NCBI RefSeq assembly: GCF_002154605.1 | Contig: NZ_MUNE01000342.1 | Coordinates: 1-42,129, forward strand | DNA from: Streptomyces milbemycinicus | GTDB lineage: Bacteria; Actinomycetota; Actinomycetes; Streptomycetales; Streptomycetaceae | Reading direction: 5' to 3' | Length of the DNA: 42,129 bases | In this document: piece by piece, positions 35,145-42,129 of the stretch | Layout: each line of letters starts with the position of its first letter | How positions within the stretch are numbered: position 1 is the first letter of the stretch | Notes under the pieces: generated by a model | Told to the model about the DNA's origin: nothing | The model's database searches: none | What the model saw: only the letters and a program-made list of their open reading frames with translations | Position numbers and translations under genes: made by a program

Positions 35145-37028
35145 CTACTTCTTCGCTTTCGCATCGCTCTCGGAGTCGGAGGACAGCACCGCGATAAAGG
35201 CCTCCTGCGGGACCTCCACGCTGCCGACCATCTTCATCCGCTTCTTGCCTTCCTTCTGCTTCTCCAGCAGCTTCCGCTTCCGGGAGATGTCACCGCCGTA
35301 GCACTTGGCCAGCACGTCCTTGCGGATGGCGCGGACCGTCTCGCGGGCGATCACCCGGCTGCCGATGGCGGCCTGGATCGGCACCTCGAAATTCTGCCGG
35401 GGGATCAGCTCGCGCAGTTTGGCGACCAGCCGGACGCCGTACGCGTACGCCTTGTCCTTGTGGGTGATCGCGGAGAAGGCGTCGACCTTGTCGCCGTGCA
35501 GCAGGATGTCGACCTTGACCAGGTCGGATACCTGCTCACCAGTGGGCTCGTAGTCGAGCGACGCATAGCCGCGGGTCTTGGACTTCAGCTGGTCGAAGAA
35601 GTCGAAGACCACCTCGGCGAGCGGAAGGGTGTAGCGGATCTCGACCCGGTCCTCGGAGAGGTAGTCCATGCCGAGCATCACACCGCGACGGTTCTGGCAG
35701 AGCTCCATGATCGCGCCGATGAACTCGCTCGGGGCCAGGATGGTGGACCGTACGACCGGCTCGTGCACCTTGTCGATCTTGCCCACGGGGAACTCGCTGG
35801 GGTTGGTCACCGTGTGCTCGGAGCCGTCCTCCATGTCCACGCGGTAGATCACATTGGGCGCGGTGGCGATCAGATCGAGACCGAATTCGCGCTCCAGGCG
35901 CTCACGGATGACCTCCAGATGCAGCAGGCCGAGGAAGCCGACGCGGAAGCCGAAGCCGAGGGCCGCCGAGGTCTCCGGCTCGTAGACCAGCGCGGCATCG
36001 TTGAGCTGGAGCTTGTCCAGGGCCTCGCGCAGCTCCGGATAGTCCGAGCCGTCCAGCGGATACAGCCCGGAGAAGACCATGGGCTTGGGGTCCTTGTAGC
36101 CACCCAGCGCCTCGGTGGCGCCCCTGCTGAACTGGGTGATCGTGTCGCCGACCTTGGACTGGCGGACGTCCTTCACGCCGGTGATCAGATAGCCCACCTC
36201 ACCGACGGACAGCCCGTCGGCAGGGGTCATCTCGGGCGAGTTGGTGCCGATCTCCAGCAGCTCGTGGGCGGCGCCGGTGGACATCATCTTGATGCGCTCA
36301 CGCTTGCCCAGCGTGCCGTCGACGACCTTGACGTAGGTCACGACCCCCCGGTACGCGTCATAGACCGAGTCGAAGATCATGGCTCGGGCCGGGGCGTCCT
36401 TGACGCCCACCGGAGCCGGGACCAGCTTGACGACCTCATCCAGCAGCTCGGCCACGCCCTCACCGGTCTTGGCGGAGACCTTGAGCACATCGGAGGGGTC
36501 GCAGCCGATGATGTGGGCCAGCTCGGCGGCGTACTTCTCGGGCTGGGCGGCCGGGAGGTCGATCTTGTTGAGGACCGGGATGATCGTGAGGTCGTTCTCC
36601 AGGGCCAGGTAGAGGTTGGCCAGGGTCTGCGCCTCGATGCCCTGGGCCGCGTCGACCAGCAGGATGCAGCCCTCGCAGGCCGCGAGGGAGCGCGAGACCT
36701 CGTAGGTGAAGTCCACGTGGCCGGGGGTGTCGATCATGTTGAGGATGTGGGTGGCGCCCGCATCCCCGCCCTGATCCCCGCCCTGGGTGGGCGCCCAGGG
36801 CAGCCGGACCGCCTGGGACTTGATCGTGATGCCGCGCTCGCGCTCGATATCCATGCGGTCGAGGTACTGCGCACGCATCTGCCGCTGATCGACCACACCG
36901 GTCAGCTGGAGCATCCGGTCGGCGAGCGTCGACTTGCCGTGGTCGATGTGCGCGATGATGCAGAAGTTACGGATGAGAGCCGGGTCGGTACGGCTCGGCT
37001 CCGGCACATTGGTAGGGGTCGCGGGCAC
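35145..37028 (-). CDS. lepA: elongation factor 4 (LepA)
   Basis: 627 residues. GTPase motifs [32 protein letters not shown] and NKIDLP; the EF-4-specific C-terminal domain includes [23 protein letters not shown] (given in part) and [17 protein letters not shown] short GGDQGGDAG insertion precedes strand [12 protein letters not shown] start with AGGA ten bases upstream. Divergent from rpsT. Confidence 0.98.
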   Translation of the reverse strand: MPATPTNVPEPSRTDPALIRNFCIIAHIDHGKSTLADRMLQLTGVVDQRQMRAQYLDRMDIERERGITIKSQAVRLPWAPTQGGDQGGDAGATHILNMIDTPGHVDFTYEVSRSLAACEGCILLVDAAQGIEAQTLANLYLALENDLTIIPVLNKIDLPAAQPEKYAAELAHIIGCDPSDVLKVSAKTGEGVAELLDEVVKLVPAPVGVKDAPARAMIFDSVYDAYRGVVTYVKVVDGTLGKRERIKMMSTGAAHELLEIGTNSPEMTPADGLSVGEVGYLITGVKDVRQSKVGDTITQFSRGATEALGGYKDPKPMVFSGLYPLDGSDYPELREALDKLQLNDAALVYEPETSAALGFGFRVGFLGLLHLEVIRERLEREFGLDLIATAPNVIYRVDMEDGSEHTVTNPSEFPVGKIDKVHEPVVRSTILAPSEFIGAIMELCQNRRGVMLGMDYLSEDRVEIRYTLPLAEVVFDFFDQLKSKTRGYASLDYEPTGEQVSDLVKVDILLHGDKVDAFSAITHKDKAYAYGVRLVAKLRELIPRQNFEVPIQAAIGSRVIARETVRAIRKDVLAKCYGGDISRKRKLLEKQKEGKKRMKMVGSVEVPQEAFIAVLSSDSESDAKAKK

Positions 37029-37060
37029 GCAGGGTCCTGTGTCTAGGCGGGACTCGGTGT

Positions 37061-37084
37061 TGTCAGTCAGTGATGTCAGTCAGT
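37061..37084. repeat. direct repeat in the lepA promoter region
   Basis: TGTCAGTCAGT at 37061-37071 and again at 37074-37084, a 13-bp period. It lies 33-56 bp upstream of the lepA GTG. On the minus strand each copy carries CTGACA, close to a -35 hexamer. Confidence 0.6.
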
Positions 37085-37162
37085 CCATGGTCCCACGACT
37101 GGCGACCACGCCCGGGTTCGGTACGGATTCGGCGTCGTTTGGGAGGCCGCGAAGCCTGCTGG

Positions 37163-37168
37163 TAGCCT
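37163..37168 (+). promoter_or_regulatory. candidate -10 of rpsT
   Basis: TAGCCT, with TTGGGA (37139-37144) 18 bp upstream as a weak -35. It would give a leader of about 85 nt before the rpsT GTG, long enough for control by S20 itself. Confidence 0.35.
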
Positions 37169-37256
37169 GGACGACTGTGTCTCGCGCCTCTCTCGCGCGC
37201 GGCACCGGATGCGAAACGAAACAGCGAAATCCAACGAACCTGCGAAGGCTCTTTAC

Positions 37257-37523
37257 GTGGCGAACATCAAGTCCCAGATCAAGCGGAACAAGACGAACGA
37301 GAAGGCGCGCCTGCGCAACAAGTCCGTCAAGTCCGAGCTGAAGACCGCGATCCGTCGGACCCGCGAGGCCGTCGCCGCCGGTGACGCCGAGAAGGCCACC
37401 GCCGCCGCCCGCGTCGCGTCCCGGAAGCTGGACAAGGCCGTCAGCAAGGGCGTCATCCACAAGAACAGCGCCGCCAACAAGAAGTCGGCCCTGGCCACCC
37501 AGGTCGCCGGCCTCCAGGGCTGA
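37257..37523 (+). CDS. rpsT: 30S ribosomal protein S20
   Basis: 88 residues, highly basic: [21 protein letters not shown] at the start and [16 protein letters not shown] at the end are S20 signatures. The GTG at 37257 is chosen; an in-frame ATG at 37209 gives a non-family extension. A hairpin terminator follows at 37693. Confidence 0.98.
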   Translation: MANIKSQIKRNKTNEKARLRNKSVKSELKTAIRRTREAVAAGDAEKATAAARVASRKLDKAVSKGVIHKNSAANKKSALATQVAGLQG

Positions 37524-37692
37524 CCCTCGGGGCCACTGCGCTGACCCCAGGGCTACCGCCCCACCCCGCCGGTACGGACACAAGCGGTCCCTCTCACCCG
37601 CTCCGCCCCGGCAGCCGACAGCAACAACTGCGGCACCGCGCCGCACGCGGCCTGCGTTCGCCACGCGGGTGCGGCGCACCAAGCTTTGACCG

Positions 37693-37735
37693 AAAGCCTC
37701 ACGCTTGCCCTTTCCCCAGGGCAGCGTGGGGCTTT
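37693..37735 (+). terminator. intrinsic terminator downstream of rpsT
   Basis: 18-bp stem (one bulge, one G-U) with loop TTCCCC, followed by TTTT; a textbook rho-independent site. The 168 bp between rpsT and it contain only GC-rich sequence with no gene. Confidence 0.85.
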
Positions 37736-37761
37736 TGGCCTTTATCGGGTATGTTCACGTC

Positions 37762-38757
37762 ATGTCGATACCGGGGGAGTCTCCCAACCCGTACGGGCCG
37801 CCGCAGCAGCCCCAGCCACCTCAGCCAGGCGCACCCGCCCCACAGCCGAACCCCTACGCGCAGGGCCCGCAGCAGGGACAGTCGCCCCAGCAGCAGTCGC
37901 CGTATCCGTACGCGCAGCCGACGATGCCCGCCATGCCCGCCGTCACCGCGATGCCTCCGGGTCCCCCTGGTCCCCCTGGTCCTCCCGCGCCTCCCGGTGC
38001 CGGTGGCTGGTCCACACCCGAGACGGCGGCCGGGGCCGGGTACGGCCCGATGGGCGTCCAGCCGCCCATGCCGCCCGCCGGGCCCGGCAACCCCGGCGGC
38101 CGGGGCAAGGGCTGGCTGTGGGCCCTGGGCGGGGCGGTCGTGGCCTCGGCGGTGTGGGCCGGGGTCGTGTTCTCGACCGGCGGCTTCGGGAGCAACGAGA
38201 AGAAGGCCGACCTGGGGACCTACCAGTACGCCGGCAACCTGTGCTCCTCCAGCGACTTGACCCCCATCGAGAACGCCTCCTTCAAGGAGAAGGAGTCGAC
38301 CAGCGGGACCAATCCGCAGCACAGCAGCTCGGAGGACCCGGCCATGGACTCGATGACGTGCAACGTCGACTACGAGCCCAGCTCCTCGTCCAGCAGCGAC
38401 TACTCCTCCGCCTGGCTCTACACGACGGCGTATCTGCACCGGAAGACGGACCCCACGCCCGAGTTCAAGGCGACCTACATGTCGTACAAGAACCAGAAGA
38501 CCTCCACCACCCACTACAAGGTGTCCGAGGTCAGCGGCGTCGGCGACGAGGCGTATGTGGTGGCCCAGGAGTACGAGAGCACCAGCAACACCAGCGCCTA
38601 TGTGATCCTCGGGGTGCGCGACGGCTGGATGACGTACCAGACGACGTGGTCGCAGTACGCGTCGAGCTCATCGGACAACCCGGTCAAGAGCAATGCCGAG
38701 ATCACCGAAATGCTCAAGGCGAGCGCCAAGGGCACGCTGGAGAAGCTGCAGAAGTAA
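37762..38757 (+). CDS. Pro/Gln-rich single-pass membrane protein, function unknown
   Basis: 331 residues. Residues ~1-115 are Pro/Gln/Gly-rich and presumably cytoplasmic; one TM helix follows (WLWALGGAVVASAVWAGVVF, ~117-136); the rest is an external domain rich in Ser/Thr/Tyr with two Cys (LCSSSDL, MTCNVDY) that may bond. The layout resembles actinobacterial membrane-anchored proteins of the DUF/LpqN-like kind, but I do not recognise the family. No Shine-Dalgarno; TATGTT (37750-37755) plus six bases leads to the ATG, so it may be leaderless. Confidence 0.88.
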   Translation: MSIPGESPNPYGPPQQPQPPQPGAPAPQPNPYAQGPQQGQSPQQQSPYPYAQPTMPAMPAVTAMPPGPPGPPGPPAPPGAGGWSTPETAAGAGYGPMGVQPPMPPAGPGNPGGRGKGWLWALGGAVVASAVWAGVVFSTGGFGSNEKKADLGTYQYAGNLCSSSDLTPIENASFKEKESTSGTNPQHSSSEDPAMDSMTCNVDYEPSSSSSSDYSSAWLYTTAYLHRKTDPTPEFKATYMSYKNQKTSTTHYKVSEVSGVGDEAYVVAQEYESTSNTSAYVILGVRDGWMTYQTTWSQYASSSSDNPVKSNAEITEMLKASAKGTLEKLQK

Positions 38758-38811
38758 TCGGCCAGTTGGCCAGCCGGCCCGAAGCGGCTCCCGCGCGGGG
38801 CTGTCACCGTC

Positions 38812-38849
38812 GGACCCGTCCGGTCGCCCCGGGCGGGTCCGGGGCTTTT
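38812..38849 (+). terminator. terminator after the membrane-protein gene
   Basis: GGACCCGTCCGG pairs with CCGGGCGGGTCC (12 bp, one G-U) across a 5-nt loop, followed by GGGGCTTTT. It is 54 bp after the stop and abuts the 11-bp repeats. Confidence 0.75.
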
Positions 38850-38936
38850 CTGCCGGATCTCTGCCGGACCTCTGTCCGGCCTCCAATGGATCTGCGCCAG
38901 ATCTCCGCCGGATCTGCGCCGGATCTCCGTGGGAGA
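38849..38936. repeat. 8 x 11-bp tandem repeat between the membrane-protein gene and holA
   Basis: Eight contiguous 11-bp units, consensus T(C/G)(T/C)GCCGGATC: TCTGCCGGATC, TCTGCCGGACC, TCTGTCCGGCC, TCCAATGGATC, TGCGCCAGATC, TCCGCCGGATC, TGCGCCGGATC and a worn last one. They end 5 bp from the holA stop. The 11-bp period is close to one DNA helical turn. Confidence 0.85.
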
Positions 38937-38941
38937 AGGGC

Positions 38942-39928
38942 CTAGCGGCCCGCTCGGGCGGCACGGGCGACGGTGACCACCGCCTTCTCCAGCGCATACT
39001 CCGGATCGTCGCCGCCACCCTTGACCCCCGCGTCGGCCTCGGCCACGGCGCGCAGCGCCACCGCCACGCCATCCGCCGACCAGCCGCGCATCTGCTGCCG
39101 CACCCGGTCGATCTTCCACGGCGGCATGCCGAGCTCACGCGCCAGATCGCCGGGGCGCGCACCACGTGGCGCTGAGGCGAGCTTGCCGATGGCGCGCACG
39201 CCCTGGGCGAGAGCGCTGGTGATCAGCACCGGAGCCACGCCTGTGGCCACCGCCCAGCGCAGCGCCTCCAGAGCCTCGGCGGTGCGCCCTTCGACCGCGC
39301 GGTCGGCGACGGTGAAGCTCGACGCCTCGGCGCGGCCCGTGTAGTAGCGGGCGACGACGGCCTCGTCGATCGTGCCCTCCACATCGGCGACAAGCTGCGC
39401 GCAAGCGCTCGCCAATTCGCGCAGATCGCTTCCGATGGCGTCGACCAGCGCCTGGCACGCCTCCGGCGTCGCGGACCGCCCGGTGGCCCGGAACTCCGCC
39501 CGCACAAAGGCCAGCCGGTCGGCCGGCTTGGTCATCTTCGGACACGCGACCTCGCGCGCCCCCGCCTTGCGGGCGGCGTCCAGCAGCCCCTTGCCCTTGG
39601 CACCGCCGGCATGCAGGAGCACCAGGGTGATCTCCTCGGCGGGGGCGCTCAGATACCCCTTCACGTCCTTGATCGTGTCCGCCGACAGATCCTGTGCGTT
39701 GCGCACCACCACGACCTTGCGCTCGGCGAACAGGGAAGGGCTCGTCAACTCGGCGAGCGTGCCGGGCTGCAGCGCGTCCGGCATGAGGTCGCGCACATCG
39801 GTGTCCGGGTCGGCGGCCCGGGCCGCCGCCACGACCTGCTGCACGGCACGGTCGAGCAGCAGGTCCTCCTGGCCCACGGCGAGAGTCACGGGGGCGAGCG
39901 GATCGTCGGTCGTCGTCTTCCTGGCCAT
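38942..39928 (-). CDS. holA: DNA polymerase III subunit delta
   Basis: 328 residues. VGQEDLLLDRAVQQVV at the N-terminus, FAERKVVVVRNAQDL, and the C-terminal ALRWAVATGVAPVLITSALAQ collar region match HolA. It opens the sliding clamp within the clamp loader. The ATG at 39928 is chosen. Confidence 0.95.
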   Translation of the reverse strand: MARKTTTDDPLAPVTLAVGQEDLLLDRAVQQVVAAARAADPDTDVRDLMPDALQPGTLAELTSPSLFAERKVVVVRNAQDLSADTIKDVKGYLSAPAEEITLVLLHAGGAKGKGLLDAARKAGAREVACPKMTKPADRLAFVRAEFRATGRSATPEACQALVDAIGSDLRELASACAQLVADVEGTIDEAVVARYYTGRAEASSFTVADRAVEGRTAEALEALRWAVATGVAPVLITSALAQGVRAIGKLASAPRGARPGDLARELGMPPWKIDRVRQQMRGWSADGVAVALRAVAEADAGVKGGGDDPEYALEKAVVTVARAARAGR

Positions 39929-39981
39929 CGCCGTCCAGCATCCCACGACCCGCCGACAACCCCGACAGCCCCGCTCCCCGG

Positions 39982-40260
39982 ATGCCCGACAATGATCCGG
40001 TGACCGATGCACGACTCGACCCCGTACGCCATGTCCTCGTACTGCCCGACCGCGACACGGCCGAGGAGGTGGCCGAGGGCCTGGCCGACCGCTTCGGGAT
40101 CGCCGAGGAACCCCATCTGATCCGGGACGCGCTGGCGGGCGAGGACGACGCGGAGGACGCGCAGTGGCTGGTGGTCGTGGAGGACCCGGCCAAGGCCCTG
40201 GACCCGGCGGCGCTGGACGCGTACGCGGCCGAGTACGAGGGGTGGCTGGAGGCCGAATAG
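39982..40260 (+). CDS. small acidic conserved hypothetical protein
   Basis: 92 residues, strongly acidic (GEDDAEDAQWLVVVEDPAKALDP). The core DPVRHVLVLPDRDTAEEVAEGL suggests a compact alpha/beta fold. A GTG at 40000 gives VTDARLDPVRHV and may be the true start; no ribosome site decides. I do not recognise a function. It lies in the 53-bp holA upstream region and converges with comEC 15 bp away. Confidence 0.75.
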   Translation: MPDNDPVTDARLDPVRHVLVLPDRDTAEEVAEGLADRFGIAEEPHLIRDALAGEDDAEDAQWLVVVEDPAKALDPAALDAYAAEYEGWLEAE

Positions 40261-40275
40261 CCCCGGGGGCGTATG

Positions 40276-42129
40276 TCATCTGACGGCCGCCCTCAGGTCC
40301 GGGCCGGTGATCGCGATCGGACCGGCCGAGTCGGTACGCAGCACGGCGGCACCCTGGGCGCGGAGCGCGGCGACGGTTCGGGGTGATGGGTGGCCATACG
40401 GGTTGTCCGCACCACAGCTGATCAGCGCGAGGCGCGGGCTCACGCGGCGGAGCAGGCCCGGGTCCTGGTAGGCGGAACCGTGGTGGGCGACCTTGAGGAC
40501 GTCCACCTCGGACAGCGTGGGGTGGGCGGCCAGCAAAGCGCTCTGTGCGGGCGGTTCGAGATCGCCCAGGAGGAGGAAGGTCAGGCCCGCCGTGCGGACC
40601 AGGAGAGTGACGCTCGCGTCATTCGGCCCCTCCACGGGCGGCACGGCCGCGCCTTGCCTCTCCGCAGAGCGCACGGCCGTGGGCGGTGGCCACAGCACCT
40701 CCCAGGACAGGGAGCCGACCCGGCGGCGCTCCCCCGGTGCGGCGGTGATCACCGGGATATGCGCCGCCCCGGCCCGGCGGCGCACGGACTCGGCCTGATC
40801 CGGCGGGTCCCGCAGGGGCGTCGTCTCAATCGCGCCCACCGCCCTGCCGCGCAACGCGCCGCTCAGCCCGGCCACATGGTCGGCGTGGAAGTGGGTGAGA
40901 ACGAGCAGCGGAATACGGACCACGCCCAGTCTCCGCAGACAGCGGTCCACGGCGCGCGGCTCCGGACCGGTGTCCACGACGACGGCCGCGCCGGGGCCGG
41001 CCGACAGGACCAGCGCGTCGCCCTGGCCGACATCGCAGACCACCAGGCGCCAACCGGGCGGCGGCCAGCCGGAGATGACGCGCGCCAGTGGGGCCGGGCG
41101 GATGAGTACGAGCAGCAGGAACAGCGCGCAGAGCGCGCACAGCAGCCGGTGCCTCAGCAGGCGGCGGCCGGTGAGCACGGCGACGGCGGTGACGGCGGCC
41201 AGCAGCAGCCCGCCGGTCCAGCCACCCGGCCAGGCCAGCTCCGCCCCGGGCAGCCCCGCGCCCGCGCGGGCCACGGAAGCGATCCACCCGGCCGGCCAAC
41301 CCGCCAGCCAGGCCAGGCACTCGGCGGCCGGGAACGCGAACGGGGCCGCCGCGAGAGCGGCGAAGCCGAGAATCGTGGCGGGGGCGACCGCGAGCTCGGC
41401 GATCAGATTGCAGGGGATCGCCACCAGGCTCACCCGCCCGGCCAGCACCACGACCACCGGCGCGCACACCGCCTGGGCCGCTACGGCCGCGGCCAGCATC
41501 TCGGCGGGCCGCGGCGGCAGCCCGCGCCGCCGCAGCGCGGCGCCGAGACCCGGAGCGAGGGTGAGCAGCGCGCCCGTGGCCAGCACGGAGAGCAGGAATC
41601 CGTAGCTCCGCGCCAACCAGGGGTCGTAGAGGACCAGTACCAGAACGGCGGCGGCCAAGGCGGGCAGCAGGGACCGGCGGCGGCCGGTGGCAATGGCCAG
41701 CAGGGTGATCAGCCCGCACGCGGCGGCGCGCAGCACGCTGGGGTCGGGTCTGCAGACGATGACGAAGCCGAGCGTGAGCCCGCCGCCGAGCAACGCGGTC
41801 ATCCGCAGCGGGATGCCCAGCCGGGCGGCGAGACCGCGCCGCTCGGCCCTGGCGGCGAGGTGGGGCGGTCCGATGAGCAGCACGAGGATCACGGACAGGT
41901 TGCTTCCGCTGACCGCCAGCAGATGCGTCATGTCCGCGGCCCGGAACGCCTCTTCGAGATCCGGCGACACCCGTGAGGTGTCCCCCACGACAAGCCCCGG
42001 GAGCAACGCCCGCGCGTCCGGCCCCAGCTCGTCGGTCGCGGCCCGCAGACCGCCCCGCAGCCGCCCGGCCACGCGCTGGGCCGCGGTGGGCCCCGCGACG
42101 ATCTGCGGCGCCCCGCCCCCGTTGACCCG
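40276..42129 (-). CDS. comEC: ComEC/Rec2 family competence protein, 5' end outside the window
   Basis: 617 residues present; the frame stays open to the window edge. The competence domain has GLVVGDTSRVSPDLEEAF and MTHLLAVSGSNLSVILVLL, then many TM helices. The C-terminal metallo-beta-lactamase-like domain has CDVGQGDALVL, LTHFHADHVAGLSG and KVAHHGSAYQDPGLLR. DNA-translocation channel in naturally competent bacteria; its role in Streptomyces is not established. Neighbouring holA is the usual context. Confidence 0.95.
   Translation of the reverse strand, partial: RVNGGGAPQIVAGPTAAQRVAGRLRGGLRAATDELGPDARALLPGLVVGDTSRVSPDLEEAFRAADMTHLLAVSGSNLSVILVLLIGPPHLAARAERRGLAARLGIPLRMTALLGGGLTLGFVIVCRPDPSVLRAAACGLITLLAIATGRRRSLLPALAAAVLVLVLYDPWLARSYGFLLSVLATGALLTLAPGLGAALRRRGLPPRPAEMLAAAVAAQAVCAPVVVVLAGRVSLVAIPCNLIAELAVAPATILGFAALAAAPFAFPAAECLAWLAGWPAGWIASVARAGAGLPGAELAWPGGWTGGLLLAAVTAVAVLTGRRLLRHRLLCALCALFLLLVLIRPAPLARVISGWPPPGWRLVVCDVGQGDALVLSAGPGAAVVVDTGPEPRAVDRCLRRLGVVRIPLLVLTHFHADHVAGLSGALRGRAVGAIETTPLRDPPDQAESVRRRAGAAHIPVITAAPGERRRVGSLSWEVLWPPPTAVRSAERQGAAVPPVEGPNDASVTLLVRTAGLTFLLLGDLEPPAQSALLAAHPTLSEVDVLKVAHHGSAYQDPGLLRRVSPRLALISCGADNPYGHPSPRTVAALRAQGAAVLRTDSAGPIAITGPDLRAAVR

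Noticed and set aside
34986..37046. 686-codon open frame on the plus strand opposite lepA
   Set aside because: It is the antisense of a fully conserved lepA; open antisense frames are expected at this GC content, and its composition (Asp/Arg/Gly/His-rich) is that of a shadow.

Overview
The window is chromosomal DNA from a high-GC actinobacterium, almost certainly a Streptomyces. The evidence is strong G/C at third codon positions, many GTG and TTG starts, a leuA leader peptide with rare CTT leucine codons, a HrcA/CIRCE-controlled dnaJ, a SpoIIE-type phosphatase fused to an anti-sigma-like kinase domain, DUF3097, and a familiar housekeeping order (phoH-ybeY-CBS protein-era, hrcA-dnaJ-rsmE, lepA/rpsT/holA/comEC). 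I see no rRNA, tRNA, CRISPR array, insertion sequence, integrase or phage gene.

Left part (1-10.8 kb), more variable: a partial hypothetical gene; a degenerate alpha/beta hydrolase divergent from a LysR regulator; a two-gene HTH/Clp-N module with a compact double-palindrome promoter; a GNAT acetyltransferase; a divergent MarR/AhpD-like pair; a translationally coupled MMPL exporter-histidine kinase-response regulator operon; and a zinc-ribbon/TerB-like protein.

Middle (10.9-30.6 kb): leuA with its leader peptide; an unsecreted protealysin-type M4 peptidase followed by a probable emfourin inhibitor; era, an aldo/keto reductase and a cytidine-deaminase-like protein without any Cys or His; the phoH-ybeY-CBS operon ending in a 66-bp perfect palindrome; a PfkB kinase; HIT-rnz; a lipoprotein; NMO-rsmE; hrcA-dnaJ behind a CIRCE element; an MBL-fold hydrolase; DUF3097; hemW.

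Right part (30.6-42.1 kb): a SpoIIE/PP2C phosphatase, a long-chain acyl-CoA synthetase, lepA divergent from rpsT, a Pro/Gln-rich membrane-anchored protein, holA, a small acidic protein, and the 3' part of comEC.

Most genes are conserved housekeeping. The less ordinary signals are regulatory or repetitive: (i) the HTH/Clp-N promoter, where two matching palindromes cover the -35 and -10 and the transcript looks leaderless; (ii) the same TCATAGCC/GGCTATGA palindrome upstream of the LysR gene and, 15 kb away, upstream of the aldo/keto reductase; (iii) the 66-bp loop-free palindrome; (iv) short tandem repeats placed on or beside stop codons (TerB-like gene, rnz, MBL gene, holA), plus in-frame minisatellites in two signalling proteins; (v) two proteins that keep a fold but lack catalytic residues.
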